A stretch of DNA of 64,000 nucleotides from Microvirga sp. GTDB taxonomy: Bacteria > Pseudomonadota > Alphaproteobacteria > Rhizobiales > Beijerinckiaceae. The stretch's first letter is position 1. Each line of letters starts with the position of its first letter. The notes beneath the pieces were generated by a model. That model saw only the letters and a list, made by a program, of their open reading frames with translations, was not told the DNA's origin and did no database searches. Positions 8,946-17,579 of this stretch are shown piece after piece. The DNA lies in NCBI RefSeq assembly GCF_014699075.1, contig NZ_JACXAB010000001.1, positions 124,001 to 188,000 on the forward strand. Reading direction: 5' to 3'. Made by a program: the position numbers and the translations under genes.

Positions 8946-9164
8946 TCAGCCCTTGGGCTTCATCCGCCAGAGCTGGAAGCCCTCGCTGGAGACCGCCTGC
9001 TCGATGGCCTTGCGGTTGAACTTGTGCGGCGGGGTCTCGCGGGAATTCAGCGTGCCGGTCAGCCCCCAGGGGGCATACTTGGCCGGGAGCTTCGTGCCGG
9101 ATTCATCACCTGCAAAAGCGTGAAGATCGTCCTTGGCCTGGGACGTGAACATGAAAAGGCGCAT
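8946..9164 (-). CDS. Conserved small hypothetical protein
   Basis: This 72-aa soluble protein begins MRLFMFTSQAKDDLHAF and ends with a tryptophan- and lysine-rich tail (GFQLWRMKPKG). The pattern resembles a small protein family I have seen in Rhizobiales genomes, but no function is known to me. It stands alone between tRNA-Met and the methyltransferase gene. The upstream ribosome site is weak. The flanking gaps, 8755-8945 and 9165-9274, show nothing else. Confidence 0.65.
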   Translation of the reverse strand: MRLFMFTSQAKDDLHAFAGDESGTKLPAKYAPWGLTGTLNSRETPPHKFNRKAIEQAVSSEGFQLWRMKPKG

Positions 9165-9274
9165 TGGAAGTGCTTTCGTGATCTGAGGTTGCCCTTGCTC
9201 CTTGAGATAGGGCTTCGAGCCCGAAAGTCACGTCCCGCAGGCTGGGCCTTCGGCTCTTCCTCCCACCCTGATCG

Positions 9275-9916
9275 TCAGGCTTTCTTCTTGATTCTCATCA
9301 GCTTGAAGAAGCCGCTCGGGAACAGGGATCTCAGCTCCACGACCTCCATGCGGCCCGTCCGCTGAGCCCAGGCCTCGACCCGCGACGCCTTGAAGGCCGA
9401 GCTCCAGCCGATGGCCTTGGCGATGGGAGAGACCATCTCCTCGACCTTGGCGACGGGGCCGGAGGGCTGACCCCAGTGGTTGGCGAGCACGATCTCGCCG
9501 CCGGGCCTGAGCACGCGCATGAACTCGTCGAGCGCCGTCTCCGGCTCGGGCACCAGGGTGATGATGAACTGCGCCGTTACTGCGTCGAAGGTCCCATCCG
9601 GGAAGCCGAGGCGGGTGACGTCCATCACCTGCAGGCTCTTCACATAGGTGAGGCCGCGCCTGTCGACCTTTTCCTGGGCCCGGCGGAGCATGTCCTCCGA
9701 GAGATCGACCCCGTAGACCTCGGCATGCATGGGGTAATAGCCCAGGGACAGGCCCGTGCCGACGCCGGCCTCCAGCACCTTCGGCCCGCAGGCAACGGCG
9801 GCGTTCACGGCCGCGCGGGCGGCCGGCTCGGTGAGCTTGTCGTAGACGAGGTCGTAGATCGGCGCCCAACGCGCATAAGCCTTGCGCATCAGGACGGTGG
9901 TCGCTCCATCCGTCAT
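9275..9916 (-). CDS. Class I SAM-dependent methyltransferase, PmtA-like
   Basis: The 213-aa protein has the class I methyltransferase motifs: motif I as VLEAGVGTGLSL and motif II region as FPDGTFDAVTAQF. It carries the RWAPIYDLVYD opening typical of UbiE- and PmtA-like enzymes. Overall pattern and length are closest to the Rhodobacter-type phosphatidylethanolamine N-methyltransferase, which makes phosphatidylcholine. A ubiquinone or other small-molecule methylase cannot be excluded. The ATG at 9916 was chosen because it follows an AAGGGA site and leaves 22 bp after the mnmA stop; a longer reading would overlap mnmA. It is probably co-transcribed with mnmA. Confidence 0.75.
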   Translation of the reverse strand: MTDGATTVLMRKAYARWAPIYDLVYDKLTEPAARAAVNAAVACGPKVLEAGVGTGLSLGYYPMHAEVYGVDLSEDMLRRAQEKVDRRGLTYVKSLQVMDVTRLGFPDGTFDAVTAQFIITLVPEPETALDEFMRVLRPGGEIVLANHWGQPSGPVAKVEEMVSPIAKAIGWSSAFKASRVEAWAQRTGRMEVVELRSLFPSGFFKLMRIKKKA

Positions 9917-9938
9917 AAAGGTCCCTTCGGTCAAGGCC

Positions 9939-11105
9939 TCAGGCCGCGGCGGGTGCGGCTTCGGCCATTGTGCGAGCAATCGTCCCCCCGCCAAGCACAC
10001 GTGCCCGCGGAGCATCGCTCTCATAGATGACACAAGCTTGACCGGGAGACACCCCGTCTTCCGCCGATAACAGCTCGACTGTAGTGCTGGTTCCTGTGGA
10101 TCGAAGGATCGCCGGGCGCGGCTCGCGGGTGGAGCGCACGCGCACGGCCACCTCCATGCCCTTCTCGCTCAAGGAGTCGAGGGGCACGTCGCCGAGCCAG
10201 TTCACATCCGTCACGCGGATGAGCCGGGTGGCCAGCGCCTCCCGGGGGCCCACCACCACGCGGGCCTCCTTGGCTTCGAGCCGGACAACATAGAGCGGCT
10301 CGCCGACGGAAAGCCCTAAGCCCTTCCGCTGCCCCACCGTGTAGTGGATGATGCCCTCGTGGCGCCCGAGCACCCGGCCGTCGATATGGACGATCTCGCC
10401 GCCATGGACGGCGCCGGGCTTGAGGCGCTCGATCACGTCGCTGTAGCGGCCTTGCGTGACGAAGCAGATGTCCTGGCTGTCGGCCTTCTCGGCCACGGTG
10501 AGCCCGAACTCGCGCGCCAGTTCGCGGGTCTGCTCCTTGGGCAGCTCGCCCAGCGGGAAGCGCAGGAAATCCAGCTGCTCCGGGGTCGTCGCATAGAGGA
10601 AGTAGCTCTGGTCCCGGTCCGGGTCGGCCGCCCGATGCAGCGCCCGGCGTCCCTCCGGTAGGGCACGGCTTGCCACGTAATGGCCTGTGGCGAGCACATC
10701 GCCGCCAAGTTCCTTCGCCGTCTCCAGGAGATCGCGGAATTTGATGGAGCGGTTGCACTCGACGCAGGGGATCGGTGTCTCGCCCGCCAGATAGCTCTGG
10801 GTGAAGCGGTCGATCACGGCCTCGCGGAAGCGGGCCTCGTAATCGAGCACGTAATGGGGAATGCCGATGGCCTCCGCCACCCGCCGGGCATCGTAGATGT
10901 CCTGGCCGGCGCAGCAGGCGCCTTTCCGGTGCGCGGCAGCCCCGTGATCGTAGAGCTGAAGCGTGATGCCGATGACGTCATAGCCCTCGCGCTTGAGCAG
11001 GGCCGCGACGACGGACGAGTCCACGCCGCCCGACATCGCAACCACGACGCGGGTCTTCGAGGGTTCTGTAGGCAGGTCGAGTGAGTTGAGCATCATTCCA
11101 TCCAT
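9939..11105 (-). CDS. mnmA: tRNA-specific 2-thiouridylase MnmA
   Basis: MnmA thiolates U34 of tRNA-Lys, -Glu and -Gln in the cytoplasm using ATP and sulfur from the IscS/Tus relay or an equivalent. The 388-aa protein has the PP-loop ATPase motif (AMSGGVDSS). Its two catalytic cysteines are in the expected contexts, [10 protein letters not shown] and [11 protein letters not shown]. Further family sequence includes GHYVASR and GQRKGLG. Alternative ATGs at 11096 and 11093 would shorten the N-terminus slightly. The PmtA-like gene follows on the same strand. Confidence 0.96.
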   Translation of the reverse strand: MDGMMLNSLDLPTEPSKTRVVVAMSGGVDSSVVAALLKREGYDVIGITLQLYDHGAAAHRKGACCAGQDIYDARRVAEAIGIPHYVLDYEARFREAVIDRFTQSYLAGETPIPCVECNRSIKFRDLLETAKELGGDVLATGHYVASRALPEGRRALHRAADPDRDQSYFLYATTPEQLDFLRFPLGELPKEQTRELAREFGLTVAEKADSQDICFVTQGRYSDVIERLKPGAVHGGEIVHIDGRVLGRHEGIIHYTVGQRKGLGLSVGEPLYVVRLEAKEARVVVGPREALATRLIRVTDVNWLGDVPLDSLSEKGMEVAVRVRSTREPRPAILRSTGTSTTVELLSAEDGVSPGQACVIYESDAPRARVLGGGTIARTMAEAAPAAA

Positions 11106-11153
11106 GGGCGACGTTCAAGGCGGCGCACGGGAAGGGTTAAAGGTCCTCTATAG

Positions 11154-11265
11154 CGCATCGTGCGGAAAAGTGGACCCGGTTTTGCGCGGCAAACGATGCG
11201 TCAGCTCAGAGGATGAGCATCGGAATGGATCCCAAAACTGCAAGTCCACATTTGGGTCCGATGCT
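11154..11265. repeat. Dispersed two-hairpin palindromic repeat, copy 1
   Basis: Two adjacent imperfect palindromes make up this copy. The first (11154-11200) opens gcgcatcg and closes cgatgcg. The second (11216-11265) opens AGCATCGG and closes CCGATGCT around a CCAAAA/TTTGG stem. The same two-hairpin unit recurs at 59599-59711, and the second hairpin alone recurs at 39734-39781. It lies in the mnmA-sciP gap. Confidence 0.85.
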
Positions 11266-11362
11266 CGTGCGCCACAATTCTTAAAGGGAAAGTGCGCCGA
11301 AATAAGCCAATGTTAATGTTTATGGCTAAGCTTAGGCACTCTCGATAACCGCCTGATTGGGC

Positions 11363-11377
11363 TTAGGAAAACATTAA
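11363..11377. promoter_or_regulatory. Candidate CtrA box upstream of sciP
   Basis: TTAG-N7-TTAA at 11363-11377 matches the CtrA consensus TTAA-N7-TTAA at 7 of 8 positions. It lies 56 bp before the sciP start codon. In Caulobacter sciP is CtrA-activated, so the location is meaningful. Binding is inferred. Confidence 0.55.
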
Positions 11378-11433
11378 GTCCCGTCGCGTAAGTTCGAGCC
11401 ACTGAGGTCGTTGAATTTTTGTGTGAGCGTATC

Positions 11434-11709
11434 ATGACCGAACCCCACCGCCCAAGGGTCAAGTATGTCATTGGGCCTGATGGCAGTCCCCTGACGATTG
11501 CCGACCTTCCCCCGACCAGCACTCGCCGCTGGGTTATCCGCCGCAAGGCCGAGGTTGTGGCTGCCGTCCGCGGCGGTCTCCTGAGCCTCGAAGAAGCCTG
11601 TCAGCGCTACACGCTGACCACCGAGGAGTTCCTGAGCTGGCAGCTGTCCATCGACCAGCATGGTCTGGCGGGCCTGCGCACCACGCGCATCCAGCAATAC
11701 CGGCAGTAA
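11434..11709 (+). CDS. sciP: CtrA inhibitor SciP (DUF1153)
   Basis: SciP is a small DNA-binding protein that interacts with CtrA and blocks its recruitment of RNA polymerase in G1 (established in Caulobacter). The 91-aa product is a near-archetypal DUF1153 protein. It contains VKYVIGPDGSPLTIADLP, RRWVIRRKAEVVAAVRGG, and the closing GLRTTRIQQYRQ. The helix-turn-helix lies around residues 35-70. The ATG at 11434 gives the standard N-terminus; an upstream TTG/GTG extension is unlikely. It clusters with ctrA and chpT within 5 kb, which makes this a compact cell-cycle regulatory locus. Confidence 0.95.
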   Translation: MTEPHRPRVKYVIGPDGSPLTIADLPPTSTRRWVIRRKAEVVAAVRGGLLSLEEACQRYTLTTEEFLSWQLSIDQHGLAGLRTTRIQQYRQ

Positions 11710-11801
11710 GCACGCCGGCAGGTCCGACCACGAGGCGCTGCTCACCCGAGCCAGCGCCTTTTCCATTTGAGGGCTAACAGTTCAGTGGCAAAGCTCGGCC
11801 G

Positions 11802-11816
11802 TTAAGAGCTTCCTAA
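11802..11816. promoter_or_regulatory. Candidate CtrA box upstream of the FlbD-like HTH gene
   Basis: TTAA-N7-CTAA at 11802-11816 matches the CtrA consensus at 7 of 8 positions. It lies 54 bp before the GTG start of the FlbD-like gene. Read on the other strand, the sciP box has the same TTAA-N7-CTAA form. Binding is inferred. Confidence 0.55.
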
Positions 11817-11870
11817 CCATACCATGAGCATAAACTCCTGAATCACCTCTCCTAAAGGCAGGCTCTCAAC

Positions 11871-12164
11871 GTGCTCGGCACCCAGGATCTGTTGGAACGA
11901 CCAGTCTCCCTCGAAGCAACAGCCGCTTCGCCCTGCCCTGCTGGTCCGGAACAGACCATCCAGACCCTGCGGCGCATTCTGGTCGGCCGGACCATCGCCG
12001 ACGTGGAGCGGCACCTGATCCTCGACACGCTCGATTCCTGCCTCGGAAACCGGACCCATGCGGCCCGGATCCTCGGCATCTCGATCCGCACCCTGCGCAA
12101 CAAGCTGAACGAATACATGCAGGCCGGCATCGCCGTGCCAGAGCCGGGCCAACGCCCGGCCTGA
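11871..12164 (+). CDS. Orphan Fis-type HTH protein, FlbD C-terminal domain-like
   Basis: The 97-aa protein consists almost entirely of a Fis-family DNA-binding domain (about residues 35-85, with ADVERHLILDTLDSC and THAARILGISIRTLRNKL). This sequence closely resembles the C-terminal domain of the sigma-54 flagellar activator FlbD. The receiver and AAA+ domains of FlbD are absent and no coding remnant of them lies upstream. It may therefore work as a nucleoid-style or repressor protein at FlbD-like sites. It starts with GTG, with an AAGG site about 12 nt upstream. A candidate CtrA box precedes it and sciP is next door. Confidence 0.85.
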   Translation: MLGTQDLLERPVSLEATAASPCPAGPEQTIQTLRRILVGRTIADVERHLILDTLDSCLGNRTHAARILGISIRTLRNKLNEYMQAGIAVPEPGQRPA

Positions 12165-12185
12165 GCGCCTGCGCCTCCCTGACTC

Positions 12186-13199
12186 CTACTGATCGGACGA
12201 TGACAGCGGCGGCGGCGGCACGGAGCCGTCCGCAACCACCATTCGTCCGCGCCAGGCCTGCGCCAGCCGCGCCCGCTCGAACAGGAGCACAACCACAAGT
12301 GACAGGCCGAAGGGAATCAGGAGATAGAACAGGCGGAAGATGATGAGCGCCGCCAGCACGTCCGCCTTGGGGACGTCCGGCATGGCCGTGAGGAAGACGA
12401 GCTCGAATACTCCCAGGCCACCGGGGGCATGGCTCACAAGGGCCGCCGAGAATGAGGCCAGGAACACGGCGAGCACGACGATAAAGCTCGGCTCCAGATG
12501 CGCCGGGAGCACGAAATAGATGATGCCGGCGGCGCCCAGAAGCTCCAGCGGAGCGGCGATCAGCTGGCGCACCATGATGGCCGGACGCGGATATTCGAGC
12601 TTGGCCTTACGGATGACGAGCGGCGGAAGGTGCAGGACGGAGCCGATCACGTAGAGCGCCACGAAGCCGAGCAGCATCAGCCCGACGATGCGCGCGGTCG
12701 CCGGATTGGTCAGCATCGAGGGCAGAAGCTCCTCGAGCCGGTGCAGAAGGGTCGGATCGGCCACCAGCACCAGCCCGCCGAGCAGAATGGTTCCGAGCCC
12801 GAAAGTGAAGGAACACAGGGCCACCAGCACGGCGATCTGCGGGGCGCTCAGGCCTTTCGACGTATAGGCCCGGTAGCGCACGACGGCACCGGAGAAGACC
12901 GAAGCGCCGATGTTGTGGGAGAGCGCATAGGTCGTGAACGACGTGACCGATACGAACAGCCAGGAAATGTGACGCACACCGAGATGCAGCAGCGCGATCC
13001 GGTCGTACCAGGCGAGCGCCGCATAGGCGAAGAGGGTCGAGAGTGCGGCCAGAGCGTAACGGTGGGATGGAACGGCGGTCAGGCTGTCCCAGACGTCGTC
13101 CAAGGACATGCCGCGCAATTCTCGGTAAAGAAGCCAGCCGGACACGATGACTGCCAGCAGCCCGATCACGGGCCAAATGAACTCACGCACATTCTTCAT
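12186..13199 (-). CDS. UPF0104 / lysylphosphatidylglycerol synthase TM-domain membrane protein
   Basis: This 337-aa polytopic membrane protein has about eight hydrophobic segments. It matches the UPF0104 family, which is related to the flippase half of MprF. Characteristic sequence includes ALSHNIGASVFSGAVVRYR and SHAPGGLGVFE. The cytosolic lysyl-transferase domain of full MprF is missing, so lipid aminoacylation is not predicted. A lipid-transport role is a family-level inference. It converges on the FlbD-like gene with a 21-bp gap. Confidence 0.85.
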   Translation of the reverse strand: MKNVREFIWPVIGLLAVIVSGWLLYRELRGMSLDDVWDSLTAVPSHRYALAALSTLFAYAALAWYDRIALLHLGVRHISWLFVSVTSFTTYALSHNIGASVFSGAVVRYRAYTSKGLSAPQIAVLVALCSFTFGLGTILLGGLVLVADPTLLHRLEELLPSMLTNPATARIVGLMLLGFVALYVIGSVLHLPPLVIRKAKLEYPRPAIMVRQLIAAPLELLGAAGIIYFVLPAHLEPSFIVVLAVFLASFSAALVSHAPGGLGVFELVFLTAMPDVPKADVLAALIIFRLFYLLIPFGLSLVVVLLFERARLAQAWRGRMVVADGSVPPPPLSSSDQ

Positions 13200-13372
13200 C
13201 GAGCCGGCACATCTCCCTCATTGGCTCTTCTGTGCCCACAATCCCCTTGGTCTGCAAGGGGATAATGGCGTTCAGGTCCATGACATAAAGTCCAAGCGCG
13301 CCGGGTGACGCGGGGAAGCAATCGCTTTATCAAGCAGCCTTGTTCCCTGATGCCCCGAGAAGGCGATCCGCT

Positions 13373-13996
13373 ATGACGAGCGCTTCAGCAGCAGCTCTCA
13401 ACCTCAACGGCTATACCGATCTGCCTCCCGGCAAAATCGCGACGATCGTCACCTATCTCGAAATGCGAGAACCGCCCGACCTTCCCTCGATCCACCGGCC
13501 GGAAGGCTGGACGCTCCAGCGCATCGACCACGACCGGCCACGCTACCGGTCCTTGTTCCGCAAAGTGGGTGAGCCCTGGCTCTGGTTCAGCCGAGCCTTG
13601 ATGCCGGACGATGCGCTCGCGGCGATCCTCGACGACCCGAAGGTGGAGGCCCTCGCCCTTCATGACGGCACAGGCGATGTGGGCCTGCTCGAACTGGATT
13701 TTCGCGGCGACAACGAGGTCGAGCTCGCCTTTCTGGGATTGACGCCCGGCTTCATCGGCCAGGGCGCAGGACGCTTCCTGATCAACGAGGCCGTCCGTCG
13801 TGCTTTCGCCCGGCCGACGCGGCGCTTCTTCGTCCACACCTGCACGCTCGACTCGCCCAGCGCCCTTGCCTTTTATATCCGCTCGGGCTTCACGCCCTAT
13901 CGGCGTGCTATCGAGGTCGCGGACGACCCGCGTCTTCACGGGTTCCTCCCCCGGGCGGCGGCTCCCCACATTCCGCTGCTGCCCCCAGGGACATGA
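13373..13996 (+). CDS. GNAT family N-acetyltransferase
   Basis: The 207-aa protein has a C-terminal GNAT domain. The acetyl-CoA binding segment reads LTPGFIGQGAGRFLINEA, and the last motif is SALAFYIRSGFTPYRR. The substrate is unknown. The ATG at 13373 was chosen because AGAAGG lies about 10 nt upstream. It converges on fliJ, with a strong hairpin between them. Confidence 0.88.
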   Translation: MTSASAAALNLNGYTDLPPGKIATIVTYLEMREPPDLPSIHRPEGWTLQRIDHDRPRYRSLFRKVGEPWLWFSRALMPDDALAAILDDPKVEALALHDGTGDVGLLELDFRGDNEVELAFLGLTPGFIGQGAGRFLINEAVRRAFARPTRRFFVHTCTLDSPSALAFYIRSGFTPYRRAIEVADDPRLHGFLPRAAAPHIPLLPPGT

Positions 13997-14023
13997 AAAA
14001 GGGCGCGCCGTTCTGGCGCGCCC
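13996..14023 (-). terminator. Rho-independent terminator of fliJ
   Basis: A 9-bp GC stem (GGGCGCGCC / GGCGCGCCC, loop of 5) is followed on the minus strand by a run of five T. It ends the fliJ transcript. Confidence 0.85.
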
Positions 14024-14048
14024 TCTCGGAATTCAGTGCGGCGGTGTT

Positions 14049-14438
14049 TTAGGCCGTGGCGCGGACAGCGCGGCTTTGACCAGCCTGGCTGATGGCGGCA
14101 TCCAGGGAGCGCTCGCGGTCCTCGAGGCTCTCGGCCCGCTTCAGGTCCTCGAACGCTTCGCCCAACTCAGCCTTTGCGTCGTCGAGCTGGATGTGCAGGT
14201 TCTGAGCCGAGAGGCGCAGGTTGTCGCGCCTTTGGGCCGCAGCGCGTGCGTAGGTCGGATAGGCAAAGTGGTTGAGGTCGGTGATACCGGCCTTCTGCTC
14301 TTCCGCTGCGATTTCCCGATCAAGGTCAGCCGCCATGCGGTCGAACTCGGCGATCATCATCTCGATCTGCGCCACCCGGCGACGTTTCTCGTCGACTTGA
14401 AAGCGCTTGAGGCGGATGAGCGTGTCCCGCGACTTCAT
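14049..14438 (-). CDS. fliJ: FliJ-like flagellar export chaperone
   Basis: The 129-aa product is an almost continuous coiled coil beginning MKSRDTLIRLKRFQVDEK. Length and opening match the alphaproteobacterial FliJ family. FliJ acts with the export ATPase FliI in the flagellar type III system. The usual partner fliI is not adjacent, which is noteworthy. The gene is divergent from ctrA, and the pairing of fliJ with ctrA is a recurring Rhizobiales arrangement. Because coiled coils look alike, the assignment rests partly on context. Confidence 0.78.
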   Translation of the reverse strand: MKSRDTLIRLKRFQVDEKRRRVAQIEMMIAEFDRMAADLDREIAAEEQKAGITDLNHFAYPTYARAAAQRRDNLRLSAQNLHIQLDDAKAELGEAFEDLKRAESLEDRERSLDAAISQAGQSRAVRATA

Positions 14439-14619
14439 CTTGATTCAACTCCACACGTCGCTGTTTCATTTCGCCTCGCGGATCGCTCAGTTATCCGCCA
14501 GACATGCGACACCATCACCGATGGAGGTTGAGCTTTCCTTACCGCCGCGGACAAAAAATTCCTGTGATCTCAATCCCCTCGGCGAAATCTTGCCTCAAGC
14601 TTGCGTCTTGCGGGCCTCG

Positions 14620-14867
14620 TAAACCATTCGTTTACCCATTTCGTTAACACTGCCCTTGTCACGGTCGCGGTTCCCTAAGGGGCCGTCTCCAGACAAGGCT
14701 GAAACGCTTGGATGATAAGCTTTTGGGATGTTGTAAGGCGGTTCCCTATGGTTACCCAGAATCCACAGGATAATGGCCTTCGGCGGATGATCTGCCTGTC
14801 AAGTTCGTTAAGCGCTTGCGTCCCAGAATCAGGGTTTGTTAACCATTCCGTACTAGCGTTTCGAATC
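14620..14867 (+). promoter_or_regulatory. ctrA promoter region with CtrA-like boxes and GANTC sites
   Basis: The 518-bp gap between fliJ and ctrA carries no gene I can support. It holds two related motifs, TAAACCATTCGTTTA (14620-14634) and TTAACCATTCCGTAC (14839-14853). Each matches TTAA-N7-TTAA at 6 of 8 positions and shares the AACCATTC core of extended CtrA boxes. GAATC sites (CcrM target GANTC) lie at 14759, 14826 and 14863, and GATTC at 14442. The GAATC at 14826 sits 8 bp before the second box. This resembles the Caulobacter ctrA P1 layout of methylation site plus CtrA box; the comparison is inference. Confidence 0.5.
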
Positions 14868-14956
14868 AGTTCAAAAGAGCATCCGCCGCAAGCCCGGTGG
14901 CGGGTGAACAGCCTCCCGCTGTTTCAAAGCTCAAGGGCAAGGGCTGGGGATTGAAC

Positions 14957-15658
14957 ATGCGCGTACTTCTGATCGAAGACGACAGCGCGACAGCGCAAAG
15001 CATCGAACTGATGCTGAAGTCCGAGAATTTCAATATCTACACGACGGATCTCGGAGAAGAGGGCATCGACCTCGGCAAACTCTACGATTACGATATCATC
15101 CTTCTCGATTTGAACCTGCCCGACATGTCGGGATACGAGGTTCTGCGGACGCTCCGCGTCGCGAAGGTGAAGACGCCGATCCTGATTCTCTCCGGCATGG
15201 CCGGCATCGAGGACAAGGTGAAGGGTCTCGGCTTCGGCGCCGACGATTATCTCACCAAGCCGTTCCATAAGGACGAGATGGTAGCCCGCATCCATGCGAT
15301 CGTGCGCCGCTCGAAGGGCCATGCCCAGTCGGTGATCACCACCGGCGACCTGATCGTCAACCTCGACACCAAGACGGTCGAAGTCGGCGGCGCCCGCGTG
15401 CACCTCACCGGCAAAGAATACCAGATGCTGGAGCTCCTCTCCCTGCGGAAGGGCACGACCCTGACCAAGGAGATGTTCCTCAACCACCTCTATGGCGGCA
15501 TGGACGAGCCGGAGCTGAAGATCATCGACGTCTTCATCTGCAAGCTCCGCAAGAAGCTCGCCAATGCCTCGCAGGGCCGCAACTACATCGAAACCGTCTG
15601 GGGCCGCGGTTATGTGCTGCGCGAGCCGACCGAAGCCGAAGAGCGGATTGCGATCTGA
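14957..15658 (+). CDS. ctrA: Cell-cycle master response regulator CtrA
   Basis: CtrA is the OmpR-type response regulator that controls cell-cycle and flagellar genes in alphaproteobacteria. The 233-aa product has a receiver domain with the acidic pocket (IEDD) and phosphoacceptor Asp51 ([13 protein letters not shown]). The switch lysine is in DDYLTKPFH. The C-terminal winged HTH contains [14 protein letters not shown] and [11 protein letters not shown]. The ATG at 14957 gives the canonical N-terminus MRVLLIEDD. It faces chpT, its phosphodonor, across a bidirectional terminator, and sciP lies 3 kb upstream. Confidence 0.98.
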   Translation: MRVLLIEDDSATAQSIELMLKSENFNIYTTDLGEEGIDLGKLYDYDIILLDLNLPDMSGYEVLRTLRVAKVKTPILILSGMAGIEDKVKGLGFGADDYLTKPFHKDEMVARIHAIVRRSKGHAQSVITTGDLIVNLDTKTVEVGGARVHLTGKEYQMLELLSLRKGTTLTKEMFLNHLYGGMDEPELKIIDVFICKLRKKLANASQGRNYIETVWGRGYVLREPTEAEERIAI

Positions 15659-15679
15659 CGCAAGTCACATCCGACACGA

Positions 15680-15706
15680 AAAAGCCCGGCTCAATGCCGG
15701 GCTTTT
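15680..15706. terminator. Bidirectional terminator between ctrA and chpT
   Basis: An 11-bp stem (AAAAGCCCGGC / GCCGGGCTTTT) with a 5-nt loop gives U-rich tails on both strands. It serves the convergent ctrA and chpT transcripts. Confidence 0.9.
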
Positions 15707-15737
15707 CTTTTGGGCGTTCAAAGGAAACGTCGACTGC

Positions 15738-16379
15738 TTATGCGGTCTCGGCCTTGATCGTCACCTCGTCACCTTCGATGCTGAAAGCGATGGTCATGTT
15801 CGATGCGCGGGCCACCATGCCGGCGTAGAAGATCTGAATGCCATGAGCGTCGACCGTACCGGTCTCCGAATCGCCGGCGAGGAGCGCCTCGGAATGGGCG
15901 GGAATGCGGGCGTTCAGGCCTTTCGACACGATGGTGAAGGCGCAGTTCTCGGCGTCGCCTGTGACCGTCACGGCAATCGAGCCGCCCCGCGGGATGGCCG
16001 TGGTGGCGATCATCACCAAGTTGAGGAGCAGCTTCACCCGGTTCTTCGGGAACAGGAGACGGGGCGACGACCACGAAAAGCTGATCTTGTCGTCGAGGAA
16101 CAGGCCGCGGGCCACCTGCTCGGCGTCGCCGAGATCGATGGAAGCACCAGCGGAACCGGCCGCCCCGAAGGCAAGGCGGGCGAACTGGAGGCGGGCCGAG
16201 GCCTGCCGGGCACTCTTCTGAATCAGGTCCAGGGCGAAATCGCGCATGGAGGCGTCGTTGTCGTCCTCCAGAACCTCGAGCCCGTTGACGATCGCACCCA
16301 CCGGCGAGATCACGTCATGGCAGACGCGTGAGCAAAGGAGAGCGGCAAGATCGAGCGAATCGAGGGAGATGGTGGCCAT
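15738..16379 (-). CDS. chpT: Histidine phosphotransferase ChpT
   Basis: ChpT passes phosphate from the hybrid kinase CckA to CtrA and CpdR. The 213-aa protein has the family N-terminal four-helix dimerisation region with phosphoacceptor His21 in the motif CSRVCHDVISPVGAI. A degenerate ATPase-like C-terminal domain follows. Length matches the family. Its location opposite ctrA strengthens the assignment. Confidence 0.94.
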   Translation of the reverse strand: MATISLDSLDLAALLCSRVCHDVISPVGAIVNGLEVLEDDNDASMRDFALDLIQKSARQASARLQFARLAFGAAGSAGASIDLGDAEQVARGLFLDDKISFSWSSPRLLFPKNRVKLLLNLVMIATTAIPRGGSIAVTVTGDAENCAFTIVSKGLNARIPAHSEALLAGDSETGTVDAHGIQIFYAGMVARASNMTIAFSIEGDEVTIKAETA

Positions 16380-16552
16380 GAGGGCTCCGGAGGCGGCGTA
16401 AAGTCAGCTGTTCATTCATGAAATCGGAACTTCGACGGGCACGAAGACAGCCAAACAGGAAAGAGAACGTGAACCGGGATACCCGGCTCAGAGTTCTTTG
16501 AAAAGCGGGCAAAAAAGACATCGACAGCCCGAACGGGAACAGGCACAAATCC

Positions 16553-17386
16553 ATGATGCGCTTCGATGGACAGAACCCTGACGATATCGCCCTGAAGCTC
16601 GCTCACATCGCCTGGGAGGCCGGCCGGGTCCTGCGCGGCATGGAAAGCGCGCTGATGGACAAGCGCATCAAGGACGACGGAACCCCTACGACGGCAGCCG
16701 ATCTGGCTGCGGAGCAGCTAATCATCCGGCGCCTCAACGAGGCTTGGGATGGCGTTCCGGTGATTGCGGAGGAAACCTCCAGCACGGAACAGACGGATGA
16801 CTACTTCTTTCTGGTCGATCCGCTGGACGGCACCGGCGACTTCATCCACGGCACCGGTGAGTACAGCGTCAACATCGCGCTGATCCGGGGCAACCGGCCC
16901 ATGGCGGCCGTGGTGGCTGCTCCAGCCATGGGGTCGATCTGGATCGCGGGTGAGCGCGCCCGCGTGAGCGCACTGCCCGACGGCCAGGGGACGGATTTCA
17001 GCTGGCGCGAAGCAAAGGTGCGCCCGGCTCCCGAGCAGGATCTTGTCGCCTTGGTGAGCCGCCGCCATGGCGACATCGCTACCGAAGCCTGCCTGTCTGT
17101 CCTGTCGATCGGCACGAGGCGCATGACCTCTTCGGCCTTGAAATTCTGTCTCATCGCGTCCGGCGAGGCGGACGTCTATGTGCGCTGCGGCCCGACCATG
17201 GAATGGGACACGGCGGCGGGCGACCATATCCTCACCTGCGCCGGCGGCAGCGTCGTGGGACCGGGAGGAGCACCCCTCACCTACGGCCATGAGGATAAGG
17301 GCTACCGGAATGGCCCCTTTGCGGCGATCGGCGACACGGCCCTGGCGCCCCGGCTGGATCTGCCGGTGTCCGCTTCAGCCGCGTAG
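16553..17386 (+). CDS. cysQ: 3'(2'),5'-bisphosphate nucleotidase CysQ
   Basis: CysQ dephosphorylates PAP/PAPS, recycling nucleotide from sulfate assimilation. The 277-aa protein belongs to the inositol monophosphatase superfamily. It has a lithium-sensitive metal site motif (DPLDGTGDFIHGTGEYSVN), an upstream acidic ligand (VIAEETSS), and the C-terminal signature MEWDTAAGDHIL. The WDTAAG form and the length favour CysQ over SuhB. A second ATG at 16556 is an alternative start. Confidence 0.9.
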   Translation: MMRFDGQNPDDIALKLAHIAWEAGRVLRGMESALMDKRIKDDGTPTTAADLAAEQLIIRRLNEAWDGVPVIAEETSSTEQTDDYFFLVDPLDGTGDFIHGTGEYSVNIALIRGNRPMAAVVAAPAMGSIWIAGERARVSALPDGQGTDFSWREAKVRPAPEQDLVALVSRRHGDIATEACLSVLSIGTRRMTSSALKFCLIASGEADVYVRCGPTMEWDTAAGDHILTCAGGSVVGPGGAPLTYGHEDKGYRNGPFAAIGDTALAPRLDLPVSASAA

Positions 17387-17579
17387 GATCTACTCTAAAC
17401 ATCCTGACATCTTTGCCGAGAGACGGACGATCTCGGCTCATAAACAACAGCGGGACCTTTCGAAGAGGCATTCCGTACAGAGATTGTTAGGGTTGATGAC
17501 CTTAAGGTGCGAGCCTCGATAGCAGCCTTTCGGCCTGACACGGCCGGATTGTCCCCTGTCTCATGCGAGGAGATAGCCC

